From: Rhodospirillales bacterium
GTDB lineage: Bacteria > Pseudomonadota > Alphaproteobacteria > ATCC43930 > CGMCC-115725
Direction: 5' to 3'
DNA length: 53,206 nucleotides
Assembly: GCA_027315365.1 (NCBI GenBank)
Contig: DAHUYF010000136.1
Span: forward strand, 1-53,206
The notes beneath the pieces are model-generated. The model was given only the letters and a program-made list of their open reading frames with translations, searched no databases and had not been told where the DNA came from. The position numbers and the translations under genes were made by a program. The first letter of the stretch is position 1; the number at the start of each line of letters is the position of its first letter. Below, piece after piece: positions 1-11,848 of this stretch.

Positions 1-1
1 C

Positions 2-451
2 GACACCGCCTTCGACGCGCTGCTCAAGAACCTCGCCAAGCGCGATCCGGCGCGGACGCCGCCCGACCAGACGCCGCAAAAGCAGCTTGCCGCGGCGCAG
101 CCGACGCACGCCTCCTCGCAGCCGATCGCGCCGTTGGGGCCGCAGCTCACCACCAGCGAACTCGACCTCGTCAAGCAGCAGATCGAGGCGTGTTGGAACG
201 TGCCGGCCGGCGCGCGCAACGCCAAGGATCTGACGCCCGAGTTCCGCGTTTACATGAACCCTGACGGCACCGTGCGCGCGGCGACGCAGCTCAACCCCGA
301 GCGCAACAGCGATGCCTTCTTCCAGGCGGCCGCCGACAGCGCCTCGCGCGCCCTGCGCAACCCGCGCTGTCAGCCGCTGAAGCTGCCGCCGGAGAAGTAC
401 GACCAATGGCAGACCTTCACCATTACCTTCGATCCCAAGGATATCTCATGA
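2..451 (+). CDS. tolA: TolA, C-terminal part (5' truncated by window edge)
   Basis: The frame is open from the first bases of the window, so the start lies upstream. The visible 149 residues begin in an Ala/Pro/Gln-rich stretch (the end of the periplasmic arm) and finish in the TonB/TolA C-terminal domain, with the motif [10 protein letters not shown] and the following [12 protein letters not shown] strand typical of alphaproteobacterial TolA. TolA links inner-membrane TolQR to periplasmic TolB and outer-membrane Pal, holding the envelope together during constriction. Its stop overlaps the tolB start by the four bases ATGA, so the two are translationally coupled. The identity is supported by both the domain and the tolB-pal-cpoB genes that follow. 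Confidence 0.9.
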   Translation, partial: DTAFDALLKNLAKRDPARTPPDQTPQKQLAAAQPTHASSQPIAPLGPQLTTSELDLVKQQIEACWNVPAGARNAKDLTPEFRVYMNPDGTVRAATQLNPERNSDAFFQAAADSASRALRNPRCQPLKLPPEKYDQWQTFTITFDPKDIS

Positions 452-1791
452 AGCGATGCTCCCCCGCCTGCGCCCTCCTGAACGCCCTGCTGGCGCTCGT
501 TCTCCTCGTCGCGGCGAGCGCGGGCGCGCGCGCCGAACTGCATCTCGATCTCACCCGCGGCAAGATCGAGCCGATGCCGATCGCCATCCCCGACTTCGCC
601 GGCAGCGACGCGGCGGCGGAGCCGGCGCGCGAGATCACGCAGGTGATGGCGGCCGATCTCGAGCGCTCCGGCCTGTTCAAGCCGCTCGATCCGCGCTCGT
701 TCGTCGACAAGGAGGCCGCGACGCGCACGCCGCCGCGCTATGGCGACTGGCGCGTGATCAACGCCCAGGCGCTGGTCACCGGCAGCGTCGAGACCCAGCC
801 CGACGGGCGGCTCGCCGTCGAGTTCCGCCTCTGGGACGTGTTCCAGGAGCAGCAGCTCACCGGCCTGCGCTACACCACGACGCAGCAGAATTGGCGCCGC
901 ATCGCCCATATCATCGCCGACGCCATCTACAAGCGCATCACCGGCGAGGACGGCTATTTCGATACGCGCATCGTCTACATCTCCGAGACCGGGCCGCAGA
1001 ACCGGCGCATCAAGCGGCTGGCGATCATGGACCAGGACGGCGCCAACCACCGCTTCCTCACCGATGGCCGCGCGCTGGTGCTGACGCCGCGCTTCTCGCC
1101 CTCGACGCAGGAGATCACCTATCTCTCCTATGCCCGCGGCGTGCCGCGGGTCTATCTCTTCAACATCGACACCGGCCAGCAGGAGGTGGTGGGCGAGTTC
1201 CCGGGCATGACCTTCGCGCCGCGCTTCTCGCCCGACGGCAACAAGGTGATCATGAGCCTCGCCGTCGAGGGCAACAGCGACATCTACACCCTCGATCTGC
1301 GCACCCGCCAAGCGACGCGCATCACCAACAGCCCGGCGATCGACACCTCGCCCTGCTACTCGCCCGACGGCAAGCAGATCGTCTTCAATTCCGACCGCGG
1401 CGGTTCGCAGCAGCTCTACGTGATGAATGCCGACGGCAGCGACATCAAGCGCATCAGCTTCGACGGCCAGTCGCGCTACGGAACGCCGGTGTGGTCGCCG
1501 CGCGGCGATCTCATCGCTTTTACTAAAATTGCCGGCGGCCAGTTCTTCATCGGGGTGATGCGCCCCGACGGGACGGGCGAGCGGCTGCTGACCCAGGCTT
1601 TCCTGGTCGAAGGGCCGACCTGGGCGCCCAATGGCCGCGTGCTGATGTATACGCGTCAGACCCCGGCCGACACTCGGGGCAGGGGTGGCACCAGCCGTCT
1701 ATACACGATTGACTTGACGGGCTATAACGAGCGTGAGGTGATTACACCGCAAGACGCCTCTGATCCTGCGTGGTCCCCCTTGATTCCGTGA
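448..1791 (+). CDS. tolB: Tol-Pal system beta-propeller protein TolB
   Basis: A 447-residue periplasmic protein. Residues 1-29 form a Sec signal peptide (hydrophobic core [12 protein letters not shown], cleavage near ARA). An N-terminal TolB domain follows, then a six-bladed propeller with repeats such as [24 protein letters not shown] and [12 protein letters not shown]. TolB binds Pal and the TolA C-terminus and helps recruit Pal to the division site. The start at 448 was chosen over an in-frame ATG at 406 because it gives a clean signal peptide and the usual ATGA overlap with tolA. Length and order match the family. Confidence 0.97.
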   Translation: MKRCSPACALLNALLALVLLVAASAGARAELHLDLTRGKIEPMPIAIPDFAGSDAAAEPAREITQVMAADLERSGLFKPLDPRSFVDKEAATRTPPRYGDWRVINAQALVTGSVETQPDGRLAVEFRLWDVFQEQQLTGLRYTTTQQNWRRIAHIIADAIYKRITGEDGYFDTRIVYISETGPQNRRIKRLAIMDQDGANHRFLTDGRALVLTPRFSPSTQEITYLSYARGVPRVYLFNIDTGQQEVVGEFPGMTFAPRFSPDGNKVIMSLAVEGNSDIYTLDLRTRQATRITNSPAIDTSPCYSPDGKQIVFNSDRGGSQQLYVMNADGSDIKRISFDGQSRYGTPVWSPRGDLIAFTKIAGGQFFIGVMRPDGTGERLLTQAFLVEGPTWAPNGRVLMYTRQTPADTRGRGGTSRLYTIDLTGYNEREVITPQDASDPAWSPLIP

Positions 1792-1807
1792 GCAATTATA
1801 GTATAGT
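1780..1807 (+). promoter_or_regulatory. Candidate sigma-70-type promoter for pal
   Basis: TTGATT (1780-1785) and TATAGT (1802-1807) are separated by 16 bases in a locally AT-rich patch at the tolB stop, about 130 bp before pal. It would give pal a promoter separate from tolAB. The match is visual only. Confidence 0.35.
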
Positions 1808-1937
1808 CGCGCCGCTTCGCCGACCGGGGCTGCGCGTGCGCCTGCGAACGTCAGCCTGATCCGAGTGGGGCCCTCAGGGCTACGCCGTCCTAAGCATCAC
1901 GATCAATTCAATCCCAGGCTTTTCGAGGGAGTAAAAA

Positions 1938-2426
1938 ATGAATCTTCGGTCCTTGACCCTGCTTGCGGCCGTGCTGCTCGTGGCCGCCTGCTCTGAAGAC
2001 CAGACGAACAAGGCTGCCACGACCGGCACCGGCGGGGCTGCCGCGCCGGCCGCGGCGAGCACTGTCCAGCCGGGCAGCGAGCAGGATCTCGCGCAGAATG
2101 TCGGCGATCGCGTCTTCTTCGACTTCGACAAGAGCGACATCAAGCCGGAGGGCCGCGCCGTGCTGCAGCGTCAGGCCGACTGGCTGAAGAAGTATCCGAA
2201 CGTGACCGTGACGGTCGAAGGCCATTGCGACGACCGCGGCACGCGCGAATACAACCTGGCGCTGGGTAACCGCCGCGCCACCGCGGTCAAGAAGATGCTG
2301 GTGGCCCTGGGCGTTCCCGCCAACCGCGTGTCGACCATCAGCTACGGCAAGGAGCGGCCGGCGGTGGTGGGCGACAACGAGCAGGCCTGGGCGCAGAACC
2401 GCCGCGGCGTGACGGTTGTCAACTGA
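1938..2426 (+). CDS. pal: Peptidoglycan-associated lipoprotein Pal
   Basis: A 162-residue outer-membrane lipoprotein. The N-terminus has a lipobox ending VLLVAAC-S (lipidated Cys near residue 18), followed by an Ala/Gly/Thr linker. The OmpA-like peptidoglycan-binding domain spans about residues 50-162, with the hallmark stretches FFDFDKSDIKPEG and EGHCDDRGTREYNLALGNRRA split across the domain. It binds diaminopimelate in peptidoglycan and interacts with TolB. The ribosome site GAGGGAG lies just before the ATG. A strong terminator hairpin follows the gene, and a promoter-like sequence precedes it. Confidence 0.97.
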   Translation: MNLRSLTLLAAVLLVAACSEDQTNKAATTGTGGAAAPAAASTVQPGSEQDLAQNVGDRVFFDFDKSDIKPEGRAVLQRQADWLKKYPNVTVTVEGHCDDRGTREYNLALGNRRATAVKKMLVALGVPANRVSTISYGKERPAVVGDNEQAWAQNRRGVTVVN

Positions 2427-2456
2427 CCGACGCGGTCACTTTCGAGGGTTAGAGGC

Positions 2457-2513
2457 GCGCCTGCCTTTTTCCGCGACGCTCGCGCCGCGGAAGGGGGCAG
2501 GCGCCCTTTTTTT
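2457..2513 (+). terminator. Rho-independent terminator after pal
   Basis: GCGCCTGCC (2457-2465) pairs with GGCAGGCGC (2496-2504). Inner pairs CCGCG/CGCGG and G-T wobbles extend the stem, and a run of seven T (2507-2513) follows. It lies between pal and cpoB. Confidence 0.8.
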
Positions 2514-2600
2514 GCCTAAATGGTTTCGTAGCTTAGCGAGGACTCGCCGCGCCGCCGGCTGCGGCCGTCGCCCGGTTTCCGGCACGAGGATCTGACGACG

Positions 2601-3554
2601 ATGCGACCAACCGCCTTCGCCGTCGCCTGCTGCGGGCTGCTCTGCCTGATGGCGGGCGGCGCTCTGGCGCAGCAGAGCGAGGATCTGCGCCCCCTGCTCG
2701 ACCGGCTCGACCGGCTGGAGCGCGACATGAACATGCTGCAGCGACAGGTCTATCGCGGCGGAGGCGGCGGTGGCGGCGCGCCGACGGCGCCGAGCCCGGA
2801 TGGGCCAAGCACGGTCAATTACGAAGTCCGCATCAGCCAGCTCGAGGACCAAGTCCGGAGCATCACCGGCCAGATCGAAGAGCTCAACTACAATGTCGAC
2901 CAGATGAAGCGCCGCCTCGATACGCTGGCCAGCGACATCGATCAGCGGCTGGGCGCGCTCGAACATCCCGGCGGCGCGGCCGGGGTGCCACCGGCGGGGC
3001 AGGGCCAGGGGCCGCGGCCGCTGGCCGGCGGACCGTCCAAGGGCGCCGGCGCCAATCCCGCCGAGCCTGCGAGCCAGTCGGGCGTGCTGGGCCAGCTGCC
3101 GGCGGCAGGCGGCGCCGTGGCGGCGGCGCCGGCCGTCGCGGGCACTGCCGGGGCCGGGACGTTGCCCGCCGGCACGGCGCAGGAGCAGTACAATTACGCC
3201 TTCGGCCTGCTGCGTCAGGCGAACTATCCCGCCGCCGAGCAGGCGCTGCGCTCCTTCATCCAGCGCTACCCCAAGGACCCGCTGGCCGGCAACGCGCAGT
3301 ATTGGCTGGGCGAGACCTACTACGTCCGCGGCGACTACAACAATGCGGCGGCGGTCTTCGCCGAGGGCTACCAGAAATATCCCAAGGGGGGCAAGGCGGC
3401 GGACAATCTGCTGAAGCTCGGCATGTCGCTCGGCCAGCTCGGCCAGAAAGCCAATGCCTGCCGCGCCTTCGCGCGACTCGATCGCGACTTCCCGACCGCG
3501 CCGGCGACCGTCAAGGACCGCGCCGGCGACGAAAAGAAGCGCCTCGGCTGCTGA
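2601..3554 (+). CDS. cpoB: Cell division coordinator CpoB (YbgF)
   Basis: A 317-residue periplasmic protein that closes the tol-pal cluster. Residues 1-24 are a signal peptide (cleavage near ALA-QQ). Residues 25-120 form a trimerising coiled coil (for example LLDRLDRLERDMNMLQRQV), followed by a low-complexity Gly/Pro/Ala linker. Residues 190-317 carry TPR repeats (EQYNYAFGLLRQANYPAAEQAL and two similar units), as in YbgF. CpoB couples peptidoglycan synthesis to outer-membrane constriction. The linker is longer than in E. coli, which is common in high-GC species. A terminator separates it from pal, so it may be expressed on its own. Confidence 0.92.
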   Translation: MRPTAFAVACCGLLCLMAGGALAQQSEDLRPLLDRLDRLERDMNMLQRQVYRGGGGGGGAPTAPSPDGPSTVNYEVRISQLEDQVRSITGQIEELNYNVDQMKRRLDTLASDIDQRLGALEHPGGAAGVPPAGQGQGPRPLAGGPSKGAGANPAEPASQSGVLGQLPAAGGAVAAAPAVAGTAGAGTLPAGTAQEQYNYAFGLLRQANYPAAEQALRSFIQRYPKDPLAGNAQYWLGETYYVRGDYNNAAAVFAEGYQKYPKGGKAADNLLKLGMSLGQLGQKANACRAFARLDRDFPTAPATVKDRAGDEKKRLGC

Positions 3555-3561
3555 CCCTGCC

Positions 3562-4875
3562 ATGACCGCCCCGGTCGCGCCCCCGCCGGCTCTCGGCGCG
3601 GCGGAATTCGCGGCCCTGATGGCGCGGCTCGGGCCGTTCGAGCACCGGCCGCGTCTCGCCGTCGCGGTCTCCGGCGGCGCCGACAGTATGGCGCTCACCG
3701 TGCTGGCGACGGAATGGGCGGCGGCGGTGGGGGGCACGCTCACCGCGCTCACCGTCGATCACCGGCTGCGGCCGGCGGCGGCGGAAGAGGCGGCGCAGGT
3801 CGCGGCCTGGCTCGGCGCCCGCGGCATCGCGCACGCGATCCTGCGGCGCGAAGGGCCGCCTCCGGCCAGGAGCCTGCAGGCGGCGGCGCGCGGCGCGCGC
3901 TATCGCCTGCTCGAGGCATGGTGCGCCGGCGCCGGCGTGTTGCATCTGCTGGTCGCCCACAATCGCGAGGACCAGGCCGAGACGCTGCTGCTGCGCCTGG
4001 CGCGCGGCAGCGGCCTCGACGGGCTCGCCGGCATGGCGCCGGTGGCCGAGCATGCGGGCTGCCGACTGCTGCGGCCGCTGCTCGACGTGCCGCGCGCGCG
4101 GCTTACGGCGACGCTTCGCGCCGCGGGGCAGGGCTGGATCGAGGATCCCAGCAATCTCGATCCGGCCTACCTGCGGGTACGGCTGCGCCAGGCGCAGGCG
4201 CTGCTGGCCGATGCCGGCCTGCGCAGCCAGCGGCTGGCCGCCACGGCGGCGCGGCTGGGGCGGGCGCGGGCGGCGCTCGAGGCGGGGGTGGCCGCGCTGC
4301 TGGCGCAGGCGGCGCTGATCCATCCCGCGGGCTTCGTCCGCCTCGATCCGGTGCTGCTCAGGGCCGCGCCGGAGGAGATCGGGCTGCGCGCGCTGGCGGC
4401 GGTGCTGGCGCTGGTCGGCGGCGCCGCCTATCCGCCGCGGCTGGAGCGGCTGGAACGGCTCTACCGCGAGTTGCCGGCAGCGACCGGCGGCGGGCGGACG
4501 CTGGGCGGCTGCCGCATTCTGCCGCAGGGCGGCGGCCTGCTGGTCTGCCGCGAGCCGGCCGCGGTGGCGCCGCCGGTGCCGGCGCTCCGCGGCGGCGAGA
4601 TTCACTGGGACGGAAGATTTTCGCTCTATACTCCTCCCTCGGCGCCCGATGGGCTCAGCCTGGGTGCGCTGGGGACGGCGCGGCTCGACGCGGCGCCGCT
4701 CCTGCCGGCGGCGGTACGCGCGGGCCTCGCGGCGCTGAGCGACGATCGGTCGGTGGCGGCGGTGCCGGCGCTGGGCTATGTCCGGGAGGGGTTCGACGGA
4801 CGCTGGCTCGCCGCGGCGCGCCTATCCTTCCGGCCATCTCGACCACTGAGCGGCCCGGGGTTTACAGTTGTTTAA
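3562..4875 (+). CDS. tilS: tRNA(Ile)-lysidine synthase TilS
   Basis: A 437-residue N-type ATP pyrophosphatase. The PP-loop SGGADS is at residues 37-42, followed by the conserved VDHRLRP and HNREDQAETLLLRLARGSGLDGLAGM stretches. TilS attaches lysine to C34 of the CAU-anticodon isoleucine tRNA, changing both its charging and decoding. The ATG at 3562, seven bases after the cpoB stop, was chosen over an upstream in-frame ATG inside cpoB because homologues begin a few dozen residues before the PP-loop. The C-terminal half is less conserved, as usual. The tilS-ftsH order is standard in alphaproteobacteria. Confidence 0.93.
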   Translation: MTAPVAPPPALGAAEFAALMARLGPFEHRPRLAVAVSGGADSMALTVLATEWAAAVGGTLTALTVDHRLRPAAAEEAAQVAAWLGARGIAHAILRREGPPPARSLQAAARGARYRLLEAWCAGAGVLHLLVAHNREDQAETLLLRLARGSGLDGLAGMAPVAEHAGCRLLRPLLDVPRARLTATLRAAGQGWIEDPSNLDPAYLRVRLRQAQALLADAGLRSQRLAATAARLGRARAALEAGVAALLAQAALIHPAGFVRLDPVLLRAAPEEIGLRALAAVLALVGGAAYPPRLERLERLYRELPAATGGGRTLGGCRILPQGGGLLVCREPAAVAPPVPALRGGEIHWDGRFSLYTPPSAPDGLSLGALGTARLDAAPLLPAAVRAGLAALSDDRSVAAVPALGYVREGFDGRWLAAARLSFRPSRPLSGPGFTVV

Positions 4876-4895
4876 GCAAAAGTGCATCTTACATT
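4868..4895 (+). promoter_or_regulatory. Candidate promoter upstream of ftsH
   Basis: TTGTTT (4868-4873) and TACATT (4890-4895), 16 bases apart, lie in the only AT-rich patch of the 126-bp tilS-ftsH gap, about 107 bp before ftsH. ftsH is often heat-shock controlled; no clear sigma-32 element was seen. Confidence 0.3.
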
Positions 4896-5001
4896 GTAGG
4901 CACAGAGCAGTGACGCGGCGGTCAGGCCAGGGCGATGGTCCCGGCAGCTTCCCGTCCCCTTCGGGGACCTCGTCGGGGCTCGGCATGGAAAGGCCAGGAT
5001 T

Positions 5002-6939
<1,938 letters not shown>

Positions 6940-6968
6940 TGCCGGCGCCGTCCGATCCGATGCCGAAA

Positions 6969-7003
6969 GCGAAGCCCCGCCCCCGGCGGGGCTTCGCCGC
7001 TTT
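6969..7003 (+). terminator. Probable terminator after ftsH
   Basis: GCGAAGCCCCGCC (6969-6981) pairs perfectly with 6985-6997 around a CCC loop, followed after three bases by only TTT. The stem is strong but the T tract is short. Confidence 0.55.
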
Positions 7004-7107
7004 CGCGGCCGGCGCGGATCGCCTGGCAATGGCGTGTGTTTGTCCGCTGCTTTGCCGTCAACCTGCGCTATAACCGGTCATCACGGGCGATCGTTTCGAG
7101 GAGATCG

Positions 7108-8468
<1,361 letters not shown>

Positions 8469-8472
<4 letters not shown>

Positions 8473-9260
8473 AGGGCCGCGTGCTCACCGTCGCGGGTTC
8501 CGACAGCAGCGGCGGCGCCGGCATCCAGGCCGACATCAAGACGGTGACGGCGCTCGGCGGCTACGCCGCCACGGCCGTCACCGCGCTCACCGCGCAGAAT
8601 ACGCTGGGGGTTGCCGGCGTCGTCCCGGTGGCGCCCGATTTCGTGCGCCGGCAGATGGAGGCGGTGCTCGGCGATATCGGCGCCGATTGCGTCAAGACCG
8701 GCATGCTGCACGATGCCGGGATCATCGCCGCGGTCGCCGATTGTCTTGCCGCGATGGCGCCGGCGGTGCCGCTGGTGGTCGATCCCGTGATGGTGGCGAC
8801 CGGCGGCACGCGGCTGCTCGACGCCGCGGCGGTCGGGACGCTCAAGGGTCGCCTCATCGCCCTCGCGCGCGTGCTCACTCCCAACATCCCCGAGGCCGAG
8901 GCGCTGCTCGGCCGCCGCATCGCCGGGACCGAGGCGATGGTCGAGGCGGCCGAGGCGCTGCGCGGCCTGGGCGCCGCGGTGGTGGTGCTGAAGGGCGGGC
9001 ATCTCGCCGGCGGCACGGTGCGCGACGTGGTGGTCGAGGCGGCGGCGCGCTACGTGCTGGAGAGCCCGCGGATCGAGACCCGCCATACCCACGGCACCGG
9101 CTGCACGCTCGCCGCCGCGATCGCCACCGGCCTGGCGCAGGGCATGGCGATGCGCGCCGCCATCGAGCGCGCCCATGATTTCGTGCAGCGCGCGATCCGC
9201 GCGGCGCCGGGCTACGGCAAGGGTCACGGGCCGCTGAACCACGGGCATGGGATAAGGTAG
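8469..9260 (+). CDS. thiD: Hydroxymethylpyrimidine/phosphomethylpyrimidine kinase ThiD
   Basis: A 263-residue ribokinase-fold enzyme that phosphorylates HMP and HMP-P in thiamine synthesis or salvage. It has the N-terminal [13 protein letters not shown] substrate site, the central DPVMVATGG strand and the C-terminal anion hole [16 protein letters not shown] with its catalytic Cys. The start overlaps glmM by four bases. The glmM-thiD pairing is a positional coupling; no other thiamine gene is in the window. Confidence 0.95.
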
Positions 9261-9319
9261 CTGTCTGCTGTCAGCGATCAGCCGTCCCGGGTGTCGGAAC
9301 CGAGAAGAGAGCCACGCGC

Positions 9320-9363
9320 TTGCCGCTCTATCAGATCGACGCTTTCGCCGGCCGCCGCTTCGT
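9320..9363 (+). pseudogene. 5' remnant of a PhzF-family gene
   Basis: A TTG-initiated frame encodes PLYQIDAFAGRRF, closely resembling the first residues of PhzF-family isomerases (M-P-x-Y-x-V-D-A-F-x-x-x-P-F). A GAGAAGAGAG purine run precedes it. The expected GNPAAV continuation is missing in all frames and the sequence becomes hairpin-rich, so only about 14 codons survive. This is an inference from a short match. Confidence 0.35.
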
Positions 9364-9393
9364 CTCGCGGTTGCCTGCGCAACCGCTGTCGCC

Positions 9394-9426
9394 GCCGGCG
9401 ACGAGCGCTATCGCGCTCGCGCCGGC
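9394..9426. repeat. Long inverted repeat (hairpin) before the dehydrogenase gene
   Basis: GCCGGCG (9394-9400) plus CGAGCGC (9402-9408) pair with 9413-9426 around a TATC loop, giving a 14-bp stem with one bulged A. A smaller hairpin, GGTTGC-CTGC-GCAACC, precedes it at 9369-9384. There is no T tract, so it is not a typical terminator. Confidence 0.6.
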
Positions 9427-9464
9427 TTCGCTATCGTTGCCCGGCTTCTCAGAGGAGGATTCCG

Positions 9465-10529
9465 GTGGCGAGGACATACGAGATCGCGGTGATCGCCGGC
9501 GACGGCATCGGCAAGGAAGTGGTGCCGGAGGGCATGCGCGTGCTCGAGGCCGCGGCGCGGCGCTTCGGCTTCTCGCTCATCTGGCGCGATTTCGACTGGA
9601 GCTGCGAGCGCTACGCCAAGACGGGCTCGATGATGCCGGCGGACGGGCTGGAGCAGATCAAGGGGATGCGCGGCATCTTCCTCGGCGCGGTGGGCTATCC
9701 CGGCGTGCCCGACCACGTCTCGCTGTGGGGGCTGCTGATCCCGATCCGCCGCGGCTTCTCGCAATACGTCAATCTGCGCCCGGTGCGGCTGCTCGCCGGC
9801 GTCGATTCGCCGCTCAAGAACCGCCAGCCCGGCGAGATCGACTTCTATGTCGTGCGCGAGAACAACGAGGGCGAGTATTCCGAGATCGGCGGCCGGCTCT
9901 ACAACGGCACGGCGATGGAAATGGCGATGCAGCAGACGGTGTTCACCCGCCAGGGCTGCGACCGCATCATGCGCTTCGCCTTCGATCTCGCGATGAAGCG
10001 CAGGCGGCACGTGACCTCGGCAACCAAGTCGAACGGCATCATCCACACCATGCCGTTCTGGGACGAGCGCTTCGCCGCGGTCGCCAGGGACTATCCGGCG
10101 GTCCGCACGGACCAGTACCACATCGACATCCTCACCGCGCATTTCGTGCGCAACCCGCATTGGTTCGACGTGGTGGTGGGCTCGAACCTGTTCGGCGACA
10201 TCCTCAGCGATCTCGGCCCGGCGGTGGTGGGGTCGATCGGCATCGCGCCCTCGGCCAACATCAACCCCGAGGGCGACTACCCTTCGATGTTCGAGCCGGT
10301 GCACGGCTCGGCGCCGGACATCTACGGCAAGGGCATCGCCAATCCGATCGGCCAGATCTGGTCGGGGGCGATGATGCTGGCGCATCTCGGCGAGCAGCAG
10401 GCGGCCGACGCGATCGAACGGGCGATCGCCGCGGCGCTGGCCGATGCCGCGGCGCCCAAGACGCCCGATCTCGGCGGCAAGGCCAGCACCAAGGAGCTGG
10501 GCGCCGCGATCGCTGCGGCGCTGGGCTGA
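9465..10529 (+). CDS. Tartrate / D-malate dehydrogenase (isopropylmalate dehydrogenase family)
   Basis: A 354-residue NAD-dependent beta-hydroxyacid oxidative decarboxylase. The N-terminal EIAVIAGDGIGKEVVPEG, the substrate/metal loop NLFGDILSDLGP and the NAD-binding FEPVHGSAPDIYGKGIANP are those of the family. RGFSQYVNLRPVRL and WDERF fit the TtuC/DmlA branch rather than LeuB. Likely substrates are D-malate, tartrate or a close relative. It starts at GTG 9465, preceded by GAGGAGG; an upstream in-frame start at 9291 would add unrelated residues. It sits ten bases before the MaoC gene. Substrate specificity cannot be decided from sequence. Confidence 0.85.
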   Translation: MARTYEIAVIAGDGIGKEVVPEGMRVLEAAARRFGFSLIWRDFDWSCERYAKTGSMMPADGLEQIKGMRGIFLGAVGYPGVPDHVSLWGLLIPIRRGFSQYVNLRPVRLLAGVDSPLKNRQPGEIDFYVVRENNEGEYSEIGGRLYNGTAMEMAMQQTVFTRQGCDRIMRFAFDLAMKRRRHVTSATKSNGIIHTMPFWDERFAAVARDYPAVRTDQYHIDILTAHFVRNPHWFDVVVGSNLFGDILSDLGPAVVGSIGIAPSANINPEGDYPSMFEPVHGSAPDIYGKGIANPIGQIWSGAMMLAHLGEQQAADAIERAIAAALADAAAPKTPDLGGKASTKELGAAIAAALG

Positions 10530-10539
10530 GCGGCCGGCG

Positions 10540-10989
10540 ATGAGCGAGCGCTATCTCGACGATTTCGCGGTCGGCGAACGCTTCGTCACGCGCGGCGTGA
10601 CGCTGACCGAGAGCATGATCGTCGGCTTCGCCCTGACCTACGACCCGCAGCCCTTCCATATCGACGCCGAGGCGGCGCGGCAGAGCACCTATGGCGGCCT
10701 CATCGCCAGCGGCTTCCAGACACTGGCGCTGGGCTTTCGCATGGTGCTGGAGACCGGCATCTTCCGCGCCGCGAGCATGGGCTCGCCGGGCTTCGACGAG
10801 CTGCGCTGGCTCAGGCCGGTGCGGCCCGGCGACACGCTCCGCACCGAGGCGGAGGTCAGGGAGAACACGCCCTCGCGCTCGAAGCCCGACCGCGGCGTCC
10901 TGCGCGTCGCCTATCGCATCAAGAACCAGCGGGACGAGGAGGTGCTGAGCTTCCTGTCGATGCACCTGCTGAAGCGGCGGCTGCCATGA
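10540..10989 (+). CDS. MaoC-family (R)-specific enoyl-CoA hydratase-like protein
   Basis: A 149-residue single hot-dog domain. The segment LTYDPQPFHIDAEAARQS followed by YGGLIASGFQT matches the hydratase-2 motif with its catalytic Asp/His pair (D and H in PFHID). Such proteins hydrate trans-2-enoyl-CoA or related acyl-CoAs. ATG 10540 was chosen because residues just before the domain (SERYLDDFAVGERF) match family N-termini. It lies ten bases after the dehydrogenase gene and is probably co-transcribed; the shared pathway is unknown. Confidence 0.82.
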   Translation: MSERYLDDFAVGERFVTRGVTLTESMIVGFALTYDPQPFHIDAEAARQSTYGGLIASGFQTLALGFRMVLETGIFRAASMGSPGFDELRWLRPVRPGDTLRTEAEVRENTPSRSKPDRGVLRVAYRIKNQRDEEVLSFLSMHLLKRRLP

Positions 10990-11022
10990 GGGAGCGTCGT
11001 CGGCGACGAGAACCGGCGGCCC

Positions 11023-11223
11023 TCATCCGGCCTTAGACCAGGGCTCGGCCCGCCACACCTGTTCGACGGCGTCGGCAATCCAAAGCCAGGCTTCCATGGT
11101 GCGCCGCTCGTCGCGATGAGCGGCTTTCAGCGATTGATGCTTGGCGTGGCTCGCCGCGCGCTCGCCATAGCGCGCGATCAGCAGACTGGCGAGTTCGTGA
11201 ATCAGGCTGTCGTGCTCGAACAA
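11023..11223 (-). CDS. Small hypothetical protein
   Basis: About 66 residues, starting at a TTG (11223) or a little further upstream. The sequence has a regular amphipathic pattern: HELASLLIARYGERAASHA, then WLWIADAVEQVW. That layout (LI-x-x-YG-x-x-A, later W-x-x-I-x-x-AV) resembles a family of tiny alphaproteobacterial proteins of unknown function that I cannot name. It is convergent with the MaoC gene. Upstream frames in the same direction have shadow-like composition, so the exact start is uncertain. Confidence 0.45.
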   Translation of the reverse strand: MFEHDSLIHELASLLIARYGERAASHAKHQSLKAAHRDERRTMEAWLWIADAVEQVWRAEPWSKAG

Positions 11224-11474
11224 GGCTGTCTCGGCTCCTCGCGCCGGCCGCGGCAAAGCGGCGCGCGGCGTGACCACATGGCTCCGGCAAAGGCGATGGC
11301 GCGACCACCCTCGGCCGCGGTCGGGCGCCGGCGGTGCTCTCCCGCGCATTGCGCCAACCGCGGCGTGCAAAGTGTCGGCAATTTTCAGCGTTTTCGGTGA
11401 GGCAAAATTCGGACTCGCCCGCCGGTCCCGGCGTGTGGCGGCGAGCCGGCCAGGGAGCCGTCGCGCGCCCGCGC

Positions 11475-11663
11475 TCACGCCACCTGTTTTGCCGGAAACC
11501 CGATCGCGGCATCACGCCGCAACCGCCTGGCCATGCGGCGGGCAAGCTCGGGATTGATCTTCTTCAGCCGCCGCAGATCTTCGGCAAGGGCGCTGCGTGC
11601 CGCCGCCAGCGTGGGAGACCGTTTCAGTTCCGTGCCGAGCGGGCCGCGAAGAATGTCCTTCAT
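11475..11663 (-). CDS. Small basic hypothetical protein
   Basis: A 62-residue Arg/Lys-rich protein with no membrane segment. The central KKINPELARRMARRLRRDA suggests a basic helix. A good ribosome site (AAGGA, seven bases before the ATG) supports expression. It is divergent from the gene that starts at 11711 or 11849. I recognise no family. Confidence 0.5.
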   Translation of the reverse strand: MKDILRGPLGTELKRSPTLAAARSALAEDLRRLKKINPELARRMARRLRRDAAIGFPAKQVA

Positions 11664-11848
11664 CGACGTTCCTTCTCGAGGGTCGCTTCGATCTACACGG
11701 CGAGCGAAGCATGGCGAAGCGGAAAATCAGTCCGACCCCGCTTCGTTCCGTGGCAAAAAAGGCGCGCAGAACTCGCAAAAATCCCACACCGCCGATCGCT
11801 TGCGATCTGGACAGTCGACTCTGCGAGGGAATTTCGGAGAACATTGCG

